Source of the DNA: Corylus avellana
Taxonomy: Eukaryota > Streptophyta > Magnoliopsida > Fagales > Betulaceae
Direction: 5' to 3'
Length of the DNA stretch: 64,000 nucleotides
NCBI RefSeq assembly: GCF_901000735.1
Contig: NC_081551.1
Coordinates: 14,134,906-14,198,905, forward strand
Under the pieces are notes generated by a model, which made no database searches, was not told the origin of the DNA, and saw only the letters and a program-made list of their open reading frames with translations. The position numbers and the translations under genes were made by a program. Shown here in pieces: positions 1 through 14,000 of the stretch. The number at the start of each line of letters is the position of its first letter. Position 1 is the first letter of the stretch.

Positions 1-506
1 ATGAAATTTTGTGGACAAAATATTTATAAGGGAGGAGGGATATGATAGTACCCCATCATAGAGGGTGTTTGGCAAACCCCATGGTACTGTAGATTGGATT
101 GGGCGCCGAAGACAATCTGAAGAAAAAAACAAATTGATACTGGCTGACAGGTATGGGTTTCAAACTTAACATTGTAAATAATTCCTATTTTGCTCCTTTT
201 TCATTGGTTTTTTAATTTGCCATAAGGGCATATTTGTCTTTTACTATCAAATGGCTTCTCCCATACACACGGTCTGCAGGTGTGTAAATGCAGCATGGTC
301 ATACTTCTTTAGTCGAGGAACAGTACCGTGGATGTTGGGAAAAGTGCTGTCATGACTTAACAAACAAGGCCATAAACTAGGGTTAACACTACAAAATAAC
401 TATTTTTTCTTGACTAGCGTTTTCTGACGTGTCACGATGTCTGAATAAAGGCTAAAGAGATAAATAAGAGACAATAGTGAGGTACGGTTGGGAAACACTT
501 ACGTAC

Positions 507-760
507 TGCCATCCAAACGATGGAGAAAAACTGTTCGAACAGTATACATAAAAAGCCACTTACGATGAAGGAAAAATCCTACAATTCGAACGATGTAGAG
601 AACATTTGAACAGTATGGGCAAGAAGCCATTCAAGATGGAGTGGAAACCCTACCATTTGAATGATCAAATTAAAGGAGTCGTTCGAATTGTATGCACGTA
701 CGGGAAGCCAATTAATTAGTAGAATAAATTGAAAAAACCTACCGTTCTAAGTTCTAACAG
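507..760. repeat. three degenerate repeat units of about 71-81 bp
   Basis: The block AAGCCA followed by a weakly conserved AAACCCTAC/AATCCTAC and a TTCGAAC-like or TTTGAA-like core recurs at about 553, 624 and 705. Units are strongly diverged. This looks like an old minisatellite or the inside of a decayed element rather than a gene. Confidence 0.35.
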
Positions 761-1723
761 TGATTGTCTATCGTGAAATGTATAAGCCCAAATGTGGCAG
801 AAATGGAGATGGCTCTATATTTCCCCATTGATAAATTCTATACGCCATTACACTCGTCCAACCCACCAAAGATAGATAAAGTGAGGGAAAGAAGGGAGAA
901 AGAGGGAGAGAATTATGAGACTTTCTTGGAAGATTTATCTTTGAATCTTCAAGGAGGTAGGCCCTTAACAGTGTTAAAGAAGGAAAAAGAAGTGCATTTA
1001 AAGGTTTTAGAGCCACTATAGATCCTATAGGAAAAATAAACAAGATTTTTCGAATGTAAGAGACGATGAATAGTATAGTACTGTTCTAACGTTGTGCTAG
1101 CCGTTAGAACAATACCCTTCAGACGATCGATGGTCAAAACGTTTTTAACGATGTTGACCGTTCGAACACTGCTCGATGATCGTTCTAACAATGCATGGCA
1201 GAATGCAAAAAAACCTAGAGTTGTAAGTGCTAGACTATGGTATATAATTTAAAACCCAACTAATGATAGATATCTTGGAGACAAAGAGGCTAAGGCTTTC
1301 ACGGAAAGATTTGTAGAGGACTTTTACGACCAAAGTGAGTAAACTGATCACGTGAAACCCAAAATAATTATTATTATTATTATTATTATTTTTTATTCCT
1401 CTTTTATTATGAAATGTCCATCTCGTAATATCATAAAATGCTTTATGATTCAATATTGCGAGTCATGAATTTCTATTTTATATGACTCTCACATTACTAT
1501 TTCACATGCATGAAAAACGAGATTAATTATTTGTATGACATGGCTATCAGTAATAACGTTGAAAAATAATTTTGGGGCATGTGCATTCCAATTTCTATAG
1601 ACTTGACCCAATGGCTCAATCGATGAGATGATAAATTTTTACACTAAATTTGAGTGCTATTGTAAACATGCAATCAATTAGGAGTGGAGTCACCGGTTGT
1701 GGCATCACTAATTGATGTCACTG

Positions 1724-1813
1724 GATTAGACGCCCTACTGGATGCACAAACCACTAATTGAGTCACCAAGGCACCAAAGTTGCATTAGACGTCCCACCGG
1801 ATGCACAAACTAC
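1724..1813. repeat. 60-bp direct duplication
   Basis: The string ATTAGACGCCCTACTGGATG (1724) recurs with three differences at 1784, each time followed by CACAAAC and a TAC/CAC variant. This is a small local tandem duplication in non-coding DNA. Confidence 0.5.
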
Positions 1814-2975
1814 ACATAGGAGGATTAAGTTATGAATGAGACACATGGCAGACACATGGCATAGAGTTACGACTTGATGCATAATTATAAATATGTATAT
1901 ATGTGTACACTTTATCAACATGTTTTCTGTCTTACTTACCTATTAAGAATTCCAAATGCATAAAATTTGATATACTCGCATGTTTTATAAAAGAATGGGC
2001 CCACTGCATATTTAAGTGTTTCATGCGTAACTACTCACTAAGTCGTGAAACTACATTTTATTTTCTACCTACAAAACAACCTTGTTTTATAGCGAAGCTA
2101 TACTTGGACCATGGTAAAGGGGAACCCAAGCCGACGGAACAATTGAGGATCTTGTCGCTGCTCGTGCTTACCATAATTAGTGCTTCTGTTATGTATCAGA
2201 CTCCTTACCTAGTTTTATATTGTCAACTGTCAAGCTAGGCCAGACTATCTTTATATTTGACAATGTTGAACTTAAGTTATGATTTAATTGACTATGACAT
2301 AATATCTATATTTAATATTAACTTATGGTGACACTTATGTATTAGTGGATTTTTCTGATTTATATTTGGGATGTGTTTGTTGATTATATATATATACCTA
2401 AGTTTTTTTGCTTCAAAACTCATATGTGGTTAACTACCAATTAATTAACTTTGAGGTATTACAGCTGTGGGACAGTTGGTGGTTGTTGATTCAAGAATAC
2501 TTGGGCCTCTTGAGGTTGTTGGACTAGCCTGTGTGGAGAATATAAATTATGGGCTAAAGCCAGGCTTGAGACCATTCCTTTGTGGGTCAGGAGCTTGATT
2601 AGCATGTGAAGAATTTAGGGTCAAGAGCCTGATAACATATGATATGAGCCATAAGCTCAATAAATATGGTATGGATCATAAGTCCAATATGGAAATGTAA
2701 TGTTGTGAGCTCTTTTTTAGTGAAACTTCGACCTAAAATCATGGTCCAATTTGAATTGGCCTCTTCCATTGAATGAGATTGTGCCACGTTGACTAAGAGC
2801 AAAAAATCAACCCTCAACAACACTCTTCACTTTCTTTTAGCTTTTAGTTCTTTAACTTGAGATTGCTGGCCTAATTGTTCAAGAGAGATTTCCTTTTCGT
2901 TATATTTCAAAAAAAAATCATTGTTCTTTCAAGGATGGAGGAAGTTTATCAATAATAACAATAATTTCATCATTC

Positions 2976-2978
<3 letters not shown>

Positions 2979-3019
<41 letters not shown>
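2979..3019. repeat. (TA)n microsatellite
   Basis: An uninterrupted run of about 20 TA dinucleotides, lying directly next to a Copia gag scrap. Confidence 0.95.
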
Positions 3020-3020
<1 letters not shown>

Positions 3021-3113
3021 CTCATTGAATTGTTCAACAATAGGCCTAGAATCAACCATCTTATAATGCATAAATCTAGTAGCATGAAATTTCTTACTGG
3101 TTTGGTTGTGTCC
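3020..3113 (-). pseudogene. Copia-type gag fragment
   Basis: Read on the minus strand, this gives a continuous piece of about 31 residues containing KKFHATRFMHYKMVDSRPIV, followed by EQFNEI. The string YKMVDSRPIVEQ is typical of the gag (UBN2-like) region of plant Copia elements. Only this core survives, it has no start or stop, and the (TA)n run cuts it off. It is a remnant, not a gene. Confidence 0.6.
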
Positions 3114-3995
3114 TCCAAAAGGTACTATAGTCTCAAGTGCATCCCATTAAAGAGCATGCCACTATGACAAACAAGCCCAGTAAATCAAAGGGAAGCCACT
3201 AGCTAAAGCTAAGCTATCTATTTCATCCTATACAATTTGTTGGCCAGAAAATGAAGACTCAATCCATTTAATCAAGATGGTAGCTCTCTACATCTAGGAA
3301 ACAAGGGCAATTTGATGCAAACTTAAGTTTGAAACAAACTATATAGCATTCCATTGCATGTCGAGTGTGATAAATAATAGTAGATGCAGACACAAAAGAG
3401 TTCAAAATGTATGTAAATGTGCTTTAAGTGCGGTTAGTATATAATAGTACGTGCCAACATTGACATAATGCATACCGTTAGAATCAATTTCGAATGAAAT
3501 GGAGGATCCTATTCCCTATAACAAACCCTTGCTTTAATTGGCTTCTGATACTTCATTACATCATTTATTGCCTTCACTAATGCAGTGAGGAAGATATTTG
3601 AGTACGTTTACTTTACAGTAACATGTTATATTTGTTAAAACTATATTCTCGTTTCTTATTATGAACATCAACACAAGTACGATATCTATGCATGTACCTC
3701 TGGAAGTAATGGGGCTAGCAGCCAGATGTTCAAAACTTGGAGATGGCAGGTCGGGGGAGAGCCTTCGACCAGGATGAGATTGATGACTTTTATTAAGCCA
3801 TAAGATCATCTTCAATCTTGTTTTACGCACTTTATGTGGCCTCTTGAACTGCTCGAAATGGCAAGCATGGAAGCTCATCTTCTAGTGTATATGAAGAAAT
3901 AATAAATTTTCATTTTTTGAAAAAAACAAAGCCTTCTATAAAGAAATTAGACCCGGAAAGGTAAAAGAAATAATCAGAGAGAGAAAAAGGTATCA

Positions 3996-4039
<44 letters not shown>

Positions 4040-4050
4040 GGGGGTGTTTG
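3114..4050. other. 3' flank of the ORP gene, no gene seen
   Basis: AT-rich sequence downstream of the ORP stop codon, with a T-rich tract at about 3999-4036 immediately beside it. The 105-codon open frame at 3561-3878 has no family resemblance that I can see. Confidence 0.45.
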
Positions 4051-7000
4051 TTACTCGAAGTTTAGATCAGTCGGGAGTTGTCCAAAGATATTAGGGCATC
4101 CTTCCCATTTATGCTTTTCCCTCGCCTCCCAGTAACCACCAATATAGCGGTATGTATTCCTAAATTTGTCCTTAGCGAACCACCTTGGCTTCCACCCACT
4201 CTCTTGCATCTTCCTTGCCTGCAAAGTCATATTGACAGGATTTATAATTGCCATTCATTTTACCAGGTATGGTGAAGAAAGAAACAGAAAAGTAGTATTT
4301 AAGGCATGCAAAGATTATACTTGTCGCTGTTTCTGTTCTAGTCGCAACTTCTCCGAATTGGCCATTTCATACTCCCCATTCTCTAAACACCTCTGATCAG
4401 GCCTGAGTCTTGAATCTGTTGGTGGTAACTTCTCCTGTTTATTAAATTTAATGTCAGCAGTGACAATGCTAGAATTTGATCTTCACCTTAACAAATGGGG
4501 AAATTTGGGGAAGAAAGGCAGTAACCTCAAGTCCATGTGTAAGCTCATTCAGCGTAATGGCAAAGCGTGTTAGATTATATCTGGTTGGATATTTGGATGG
4601 CTTGCTCCGCTTCCATAGAAACTGGGGCTCCAACAATGAATTTGATCCCTTCTCTTTCCTAGAACCATCACCTATTACATAACGCATGCCCTCATCCCAT
4701 TTCCCAATCAAAGTTGCCACTGTTTTGCCATCCTTATCTTGGACAGTACCTTGTACCTGAAATGAAATCATGACAAAACTCTCTATCTGTTAGAACAACA
4801 AAATTATGCAATGCAGATCCTAACCAACTCTCTCGAAGTGACGTTGACTAATATTTAGAGCAGAGACAAGAATATCATAGCCATTTTGGGGGCTAGATAA
4901 TTTTGTACAACACTTACATGCATTCACCTAAACAAAGATCCTGTGGGAAATAATAAGCCCTAACTAAGTCAGGTCTTTGCTGTAAGCAACCACAACGTGC
5001 AAAAGACCATGTATATTACAGATGTAATGAAGCCACAATCAAATACAAAGAGAATGCCAATAAAATGAATTTCACATCTAATGAACAAAGCCATATTACC
5101 CATACTGGGGTTTGAAAACTTTTCCCCACGTTTTAAAACTGATTCAGGTTTATTCACACTGAATGCATTAAAAAAAAGTATCATATATGGGGCTTTATAC
5201 ATATTGAAGGCATGAAATTGCTGTGTTTAGACCATATGCGTTTTCTTAAAAGATCAAATAATTTAATAAGAAAAAGAAACTTCAGTACCTGGGGAATTTA
5301 CAGATGACATGCATTTAATCCTTTCTAATGCATGACGAAGTAGAGACATGAAGATGAACAAAAGTGAAACAACTGATATAGAGCTATGTGATGCATGCAT
5401 TTCATGGAGAAGGCCTGTCTAAAGAGACTAATTCAATTGATTAGAAAAGGATCAAAAAGGAGTTCCAAGAGACAGGATTTAAAGATAAGTCTGAAGAAAT
5501 GTTAGAAAGCAACTACCAGATTCTAGTATAGTAAGGTGCCTCATAGTGTTTCCACTGATGCCTAAAAACACTTTCTAACCAAAAATGCCTGATGTTTGAT
5601 AACCTGGGTAATGACTTTAGGCATTGGTTACTCTCAATCAAGATGCATTATTGAACAACGATGATAGATCATATGAACTTTGTGCAAAACAAAGACAAAA
5701 ATGAAAAAGGAATATTACTTTTTTTCTTCCCCTTTCTCTAAGAGTCCTTTCCATCCTCTCATTTAGGCTTCGTTTCTTTCGGCATAAAATGATTTCTGAA
5801 AAATATTTTTTTGTATTTTTCAATGTTTGGTGCGATGGAAAATAATAGTCAACGGAAAATATTTTTGGTTTGACCGAAAAAGCTTTTTTAATTTTCGTAA
5901 AATTGTTTTCATTTTTGAAAACCGTAAAACCATTTTCCGAGTTTGAGCTTCATATTTTCAAAATTGACGGACCAAGCCAGGACTTCGTCGAGAATTCACG
6001 AGGCCACTGTCGAGACCCGGTCAGGACACCATCGAGACCCTCTTGGGACTCACCAAGAACCAACTGGGCCACCTGGACTTTGCTCGGACACCACTGGAAC
6101 CTGGTCGGGATACCGCTAGGACTTAGTTGGGACCTTGCCGGAACATTGTCAGGATTCGCCGGGACATTGCTGAAACCTGGTCAGGACCTCGCCAGGACTT
6201 CGTCGGGACCCGGTCTGGACATCGGCGAGACCTGAGAACCCACTTAGACCCGGTTGGGCCACTGCTGGGACCTAACCAAGAACCCGTTGGGACCCGATCG
6301 GGACTCGCTAGGACCTGGTTGAGAAAGTCAAAACTCGCTGTGATCCGTTCAGTCCACAGCCGAGATTTGGCCAGGACTGAACAGGGCCATTTCCAGGACC
6401 CAGTTGGGACTCGCCACCGCCAGAACCCAACCAGGGCACCGCCGGGTCGAGACCCGGTCAGGGCCCCGCTAGGACCCAATCGCGACTTGCGTACACCCAT
6501 TCAGGACATTATTGTAATTTAAAATTTACTATATATATATATATAATATTTATGATTTTCCATATGTGCCAAACATCGAAAAAAAGTTTTTCGCTAAAAA
6601 ACATTGTTTGAAGGAAAATATTTTACGTCGAAACAAATAGAGCCTTAATGAAAAATACTATCATTTTCACTTATGGTAGTCTAAGTCCTTACAGAACACT
6701 AATTAAGGAACCATATATAGTTAAGACTTCTACTAACTTACCAAACCAAAATAGGATAAAGACTTATAGGATTTTCCCATTAGAAAGAAGAGCATCAAGT
6801 TAATTTTCAGTTAGAATCAAATGATTTCTCACACTGATACTTTAAATTCCTGTCTTCTCATACAATCTTCATTTTAAATTCCAGTACAACTTCCTTAACC
6901 TCTCTCATGCAAACTTGTTCTCCCTATCTTGTTATTGATGCTGTCATTGGCTTCGATCTCTTTATTGCTGTTGATGTCTCCCCAATACTATGCGACACTC

Positions 7001-8013
7001 ATGAATACTAGCTTGGACACTAGACTACAAAAGGGAAAGTGAAGACCATGATCCATGGACGACATTAATAAAAATTACATGAAATTCGTATTCCATACTT
7101 ACCATGAAGACATGACTCATTACAAGTCTCTAAACAAGATTAATTGAACCTAAACCATTTGAGTAAGGCACAGCAGACTATTGATATATATTATTTTTTG
7201 ATACGTACAGTTGGTTCGAGGACAATTTGCAACCACTGTCTTGTATGTCAACTAACAGCTTATCATTTTACCATCCATAAAACAGCTTTACTGAAAAATT
7301 ACTAGTGCGATTTTGTTTTTCTCTCGCAATACATTTGAATAAGCATACAAACACACTAAACATGTGTATGGTGTATATTAACATTTCTTGGAGCTGCACT
7401 ATATTGTATTTTTTCCAAATATCCCTTACACATCTAAAATAAAAATAGTCTTCCGTCCAACTATGTTTGGAGCTGCACTATACGACGGCATCTTATTACT
7501 CTCTACCCACCCGGCATCTTATTGCATGGCATCTTAGTCTTTCGTGCAAGATCCTGAGAGGAGAAAGGGCTACGTGAAACACAGCCTCTTCTTCCTTTTC
7601 TTTTCATGCAAACCCTAAACCCCTCTAACGAGAAACATTACTCTACAAAGGCCACTATGCAAATGTTTAATACAATATACACTGATAGACATAATATGAA
7701 TGTAAGAAATCAGGAAACGAAATTAACCATTATGAAGCCCAAGGGGTTTGGCCAAAGGTGGTAAAGGGGTAGGGTTGCATTGAAATGAATGTAGGTGAAT
7801 ATATCTTGCCACAGAGAGAGAGACGGAGAGAATTAACTACATAAGATTTTTTCTTTGCACATGAAACACATATATCAAGTTGACAATTCAAATTACTGAA
7901 TATATACAATAGAAAGATTGGTAACCCCTAAATTACACAGGGAACAAAATAATCCATACATCATCTTCTTCAAAATATATACTGACCTGCTCCATTTAGT
8001 TAATCCCTAAACT

Positions 8014-8056
<43 letters not shown>

Positions 8057-11000
8057 TTAAGAGTAGGTTTCATCGATAACATCTACTCACACATCATTTA
8101 TTGATCTCTTGGATAGTTTATAGTCAATTTCATTTCTTCTTTTTATTCCTTACCATTTGCATTCTTTTTTTCTTCTTGTTTTCTTTTCTTATATGCTTCC
8201 CGGGTGCTAGGCCCACTTTCCACCAATTTATTACTTACTTCTAAACCCTCCAAAAGAAATCCAAAAATGAGAAGAAATGTTCTAAATTAAAATACACACA
8301 TGGAGAGAGAGAGAGAGAAAGAGAGACGTACCTGGTGAGGATTTCTATCAATTATTGATTGCTCCTTGAATTTTAGCTTACACGAGTAGTCACGATTTCC
8401 CTCTATGCGCATCGTACCATAGTGGTCGCAGTAGAGTTTTCCTATAATGAGGTTGTAAATGGATGTTGTTACCTGATAGTAGAGTGTTAGCTAATCATCA
8501 TGCACCTTACAGAAATTGAAAAATATCTAATGTCAAAAACATACCTTGCTCCACTCAAAAACTTCTCCATCATCAAACTCCAAAGTCAAAAGGCCAACAG
8601 GATCAAGCTGAATCGTACGACCCCAAAATTTACTTTTTAAATCGCTGTCTCCCGAAAATCTCCAGCCCCGCCCCTCACAATAGCATGCAACAATCGTGGG
8701 GTGATGGCTGACCTGTCTCAAGATGAACAACATAAATACTTGTTTCTAATTATCAACTGAATAACATTATGGAATGGAATGGAACAAAATCACTAAAACA
8801 TATTGATTATGCACAAAAAAATAATAATAACAAAAATAGCAAATCCAGACCAAAGTATAAGATACAGGTAGCAATGAGTTTAAAATAGCATCCAATGACA
8901 AAAATGCTAAACCAATCATGATACTAGCAACTAATTCTTACATGGTCAAGAAGTTGATATGACATCTACAGTGTTACAATGCATATTATCTTTTTTATAA
9001 GTAAAAAAGAGGCTACAGAATTGCCGAAAAGAAAAATAAAATAAAATAAAATAAAATATTGTTTTGTTGGTAAGAGAAACAACAATAAAGGTACAATTCG
9101 ACTCGTTAAAACTCATTGACCACGTGTAATCTCAACCATTACAATCAAAATTTGCTCGTATATGCCTCAGTTATTGAACCGAAAACAAAATTAGCTAAAA
9201 CTTAAAAATAATTACACATGCAATTTCTAATTTCATTGGATCCAAACTGACTCTTGCATTTGATCTTTATGATATGTTAAGTATACAAACGTACAGAAAA
9301 ACTATCAAAAAAAATATATTGAGCATCGAGAAACGAATATCTTACGAAGCATACTAACAGTGAAATAATACCTTCTCGGAGATAAAACGAAGGCCTTTGT
9401 CTGGATAATCTGCTTCGTATGTCTCACCCAACAGTGGATTAAATGGCTTGCAAGATCTTCCATCCGTAGAAGCATACCCTGATACCGCAAATGCTGCTAC
9501 ATTTAGAATCCTCATAAGGCTATTACCCTACAAAGTTTTGCCAAAGGACATTAAAAGAGTTCTTCAAAGGAAAATAAATAACTGCTAAAACTTGAAATAT
9601 ACCCAAGACAAACCAAATACAGTAAACTAGCTGCAACAAAGGCATCACAGGGTTGCACAAAACAATAAAGGTAAAAATTAATCAATTGAACACAACAAAG
9701 TGACTCACTGATAAATATGAATATTCAAGCATGTCAATGATCACATTTCAACTAACACATCTTTACTAGAGAATTGATATACCAGAACATTGATTGTCAT
9801 ATCATAAAAGGCAAATTTAAAAAGGAAAAAGAAAAAGAATAATCCAATTCAAAGTTGCAAACCCCCTTCATGTAAATATAGTTGAGAAATCAACTTCACT
9901 TTGCATCGTAGAGCCTAGTTTGGTTTGGCAACATCCTAGCATGGTTCTTAATGCATATCAACAAAGATTGTTGAGGGCTAAACAAGACGTCTGTCCTTTT
10001 TGCTGCACCTCCCTCCCAGGCCATGTACCTAAACAAGGAGACATTCCTTACATTTCGGCAGGAAGGGCACCAAGACAGTCCATCAAAGATTAAAACAGAA
10101 TCAGATGCCATTTACAGCCTCTAGTTTCCAAATTGAAAATGTTGTGATTAGTAAGTCCATGGTTGAATCTCTTGGGGTAATTCCAAATAGTAAAAATGTT
10201 CAAAAGCATGACATTCTAGTGTGCTCATGATTACCTCCAAGACTCTAAATCAAAATCAACTTGTTCAAAAGCAAGCTTTTAAGTACTTCCAAATACTCCC
10301 ACTGTTTGTCTATGGCTACTTAATAGCTAGCACCAGCACAAAGGAAGTCTTCTGGCTTTTCTATTAGAATCAATATATTGTTCACCATAGTATAATGAAG
10401 ATATTATTCAATTTTCCATAAAGGAGCCAGCCGGTTTCAGTTGGTAAAGTCAGCATCACACCAAAGACTTGAGATCAAATACAGCCTTCAATGGGACTCA
10501 GGAAATCAAGAATTCCCAGAGAGTTAGCTCCCATTGTCAAGTCTGTAGAAACAAACTACATGCAAGATCCAGGAATGTACATTCATGCGTGGATGAGGCT
10601 ATCCATTGCACTTATTAATCAACTTTGAAAACCAAACTCAAAAGGAAATGTGAAAAATAGTTTTATATGTGCTGCAGCATATATTATTAGTGAAAAGACA
10701 CATGCACGCAGCCATAATTACAGAAACACTCGGGACACCAGATGGGAAAATAGTTTTATATGTGCAGCATATATTATTAATGAATATACACACGCACACA
10801 GCCATAGTTACAGAAATACTTGGGACATCAGATGACATCGCAGACAGGACTAAGCTAAGAGTAGTAAACAACAATACCATAAGGTAAATGGCCCCTCACA
10901 AGTCAATCTATCAGCCAACATGCCTCAGTTTTTGTTTTTATAAAATATGTTAAATAATTACAGAGGCATTACAATGATATAAGTAATAAGCAATTGGGCA

Positions 11001-14000
11001 CAAAGTAAAAAACTCAAGGTGAAGTTAAATTCAGCCCCGGTGGATGGTCCGTGGAAGCTTATTTGGAAGAGTAAAGCTCTTCCGAGGGTGGCTTTTTTCG
11101 TATGGATGGCGGTTATGGGGAAAATTTTAACATTGGACAACTTACAAAAGAAGAACATCATTGTGAAGGAATGGTGTTGTATGTGCAAGAAAAGTGGCGA
11201 ATCTATTGATCACCTTTTAGCACATTGCGAAGCTGCTGTCAAGGTATGGAACATGATCCTCCAACTATTTGGTATAACGTGGGTGATGCCGAAGAGTTTG
11301 AAGGAATGCTTGGAAACTTGGAGAGGGCAAAGGGGAAAGCGGACAGCCATGCACATTTGGAGGATGGCTCCTTCGTGTGTAATGTGGTCCTTATGGAGAG
11401 AAAGGAATGCGCGGAGCTTTGAGGATCGTGAAATGGGCACTATAGAATTGAAGCAAAGGGTGCTCCAAACACTCTTCTCTTGGAGGGTCTTGGGGTCTTC
11501 TTCGCAAGCTTCAACGCTTACGGAATTTATAGATCTATGTGCGTCCTTTTCAGTTTAAAGCTTGTGTAGTGGGCTCTTTTGTATACTTCCTGTGTACATG
11601 GGTTGCGCCCCTTGCGCTTTTAATACAATGACTTTTACTTATCAAAAAAAAAAAACTCAAAAAACCATAACTCAAAAGCTACAAGGCTTGACGTAACCTC
11701 TCTCTATTCTTTTTGTTTCTTTTTTTGCTCCTTCAAGAACACACCTAATCTTGAGAATTAAAACAAGGTTTAACCGTTAGAAATGAAAGAACAAAAAAGC
11801 TTGCATCTTCAAGCTTGTTTCTTATTGTGGATAAATTAAGTGAACAAACATATCACGTCTTAGACACTATACATTCTAAAAAGTGGAAGGTACAGATATC
11901 TACCATTCCATTTCGAGCAATGTGAATAATAACCCTGAGAACCATTCAGGGTCCCATCACAATGTTTGTTTTTCTGTGATATTATCTTACATGCAACTAT
12001 GGTATAGAGTGTTAATTATTGGTGACAGTCCTAATTGCACCTATTGAAGTATCTTTTAACATTAATATCTAATGACCTTAAAAAACTATAGAACAGTTAA
12101 TTAATGCATCTTTAAAAACCAGAAATTGTGGTAAGAAAGAAAGAGACTTTGCAATGGAAAGTTGGAAATTTAATGTGCTTTCAAAAAGATTCATATGATC
12201 AGAATATCAGTCAATTTAAGGAATCCACCCTTCTGGCACAATGCAGAGGCTGAATGATGTCCACAATGAAACAGATATACAAGCAATTGCAATCCCCATT
12301 CAGTAAGGATATCTGGTAACTGCTAATAGCTCAGACAAATACGGCCAAACAGAGCAAACAATACTAACATGATGGTCCTCTGAAAATGACCCAATAAATG
12401 ATACTAGCCAAATTATAACAAAAAAAAATATACCAACCAATACGGACATAACTATAGAACACATGAAGTTGTTTCAACCAACCAACTTTAAGGAAATGAA
12501 AGGAAACACCGTCAGATTTTAAGTAAAGCGTTACCATTTTACCCCATTCATATGCTTGATCTAGAAGGTATGAGTATTCCACATCTTCGCAACATTTTTG
12601 TAAAGAAGAGAGGGGCTCATTAAAATAAACTGGAAGACACACTTTGGTGAGATCCTTGCCAATATTATCTTTGATCATTGACCAAAGACTAACTCCCTTC
12701 TCTTTTTCAACTGGTTCAGGCAATTTCTTACGGCGCCTAACATAAGGATGGTTAGATCCAACAGATCTAATGAAAGAATCAACACCATTTTCAGAGTCAA
12801 GACCCTCTTCTTCATCATCAGAATCCAGTGGTGATTTCTGAAAATTAGACCCATTACTTTTGAAAGAACTTGATGAAAGAAAATCTTGAGTATCGAAAAA
12901 TGCATTGTCATCATCGTCAGTTTCTTCCTCTCCCTCATGCCTGTCATTGTCATCGTAAGAATCACTTGCACTTCCCTCTGAAATATATTTCACGAAAATA
13001 TGCTATCAGTTATTTTGCCTTAAGGAAAAAAGTATTTTCAAGGATGGGGGAATATAGCATACAGAAGAAACAAAAACAAAAATGTCTATCCTTAATTCTA
13101 TGATGGTTTCCCTTCTACAAATATTCAGAAACAATAAATGGAGGTTATCAGTTTATAATAGGCAACTCAAGGCTTTTCAAAATCAACGCGGGAACTAGAT
13201 TAATATAGCATAACAATACAGAAAAAGGCCCTCAAAATGTACTGCTATGCTACAAATAGATGTGAATCAAATGTATACACCAAGACAAGCTGAATAGATT
13301 CCACAAAGCATAAAAGCCCTCAAAATGTAGTCCTCAAAAGCATGCTTTCTTGTAGACCCCAAAGTTGAAATGAAGGATGAAAAGTTAATGACCAAGCATG
13401 CTGCCAGAAATACTAATGCAAGTTAATCAATAAGATAGTATTGGAAATTGAACCCTAACAGACTTGTTGAATTTCTGTTACTGTACCATATCAGGAATGT
13501 AGGCCACAACATATGGGACACATTGAAGAATATGCTAATTGATAGATATTCCAAAAAAGGGGTTACTAATTCAATAGCCCTACATACATACACATATAGA
13601 GATATATAACTGGTTCTAAAGAATGATCTGTATAAATTGTACTGCAAACTCTACCAGCTCAGCACATATTAACCAAGTAAAAAATAAAATAAAATTTTTC
13701 ACATCATACCACTGAATTTGTCTAGCCTTGAGGTAAAGGATATTCCTTGCTCTGTTGTTTGTCTTTGGCTCTCATCAACAAGTGTGTTCTCTAAGTCAAC
13801 CTTTTCTGTCTAGAAGAAGCAATAGGAAGAAACTTTAGTATACCAGTGACCAAATATCAAAATCAAAGATAACTCACAAAGTCAAGTGATAATTACAATA
13901 AACAAGAGAGTGCTACTTCCAGAAAAGGATTCCAGGCATAACAGGTAGAACATGATAAACTCATAAAATAAAGTTTAAAAAACATATTTTAAAAGAATGA

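Larger units (their letters stand above)
1..2940. other. intergenic stretch without a recognisable gene
   Basis: AT-rich DNA with only short open frames, none of which resembles a known protein. The base pattern suggests decayed transposon sequence: short duplicated blocks are listed separately. No convincing exon, splice pair or RNA gene was seen on either strand. Confidence 0.5.

Noticed and set aside
1903..2238. 111-codon plus-strand frame
   Set aside because: No domain resemblance, base use like the non-coding surroundings, and no splice or promoter context.
3561..3878. 105-codon minus-strand frame
   Set aside because: No recognisable family and no flanking exon structure; likely chance or decayed repeat.
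5870..6522. Overlapping open frames of 121, 125 and 131 codons on both strands
   Set aside because: They follow the short-period GC-rich array inside a MITE; no domain, no splice context, and both strands are equally open.
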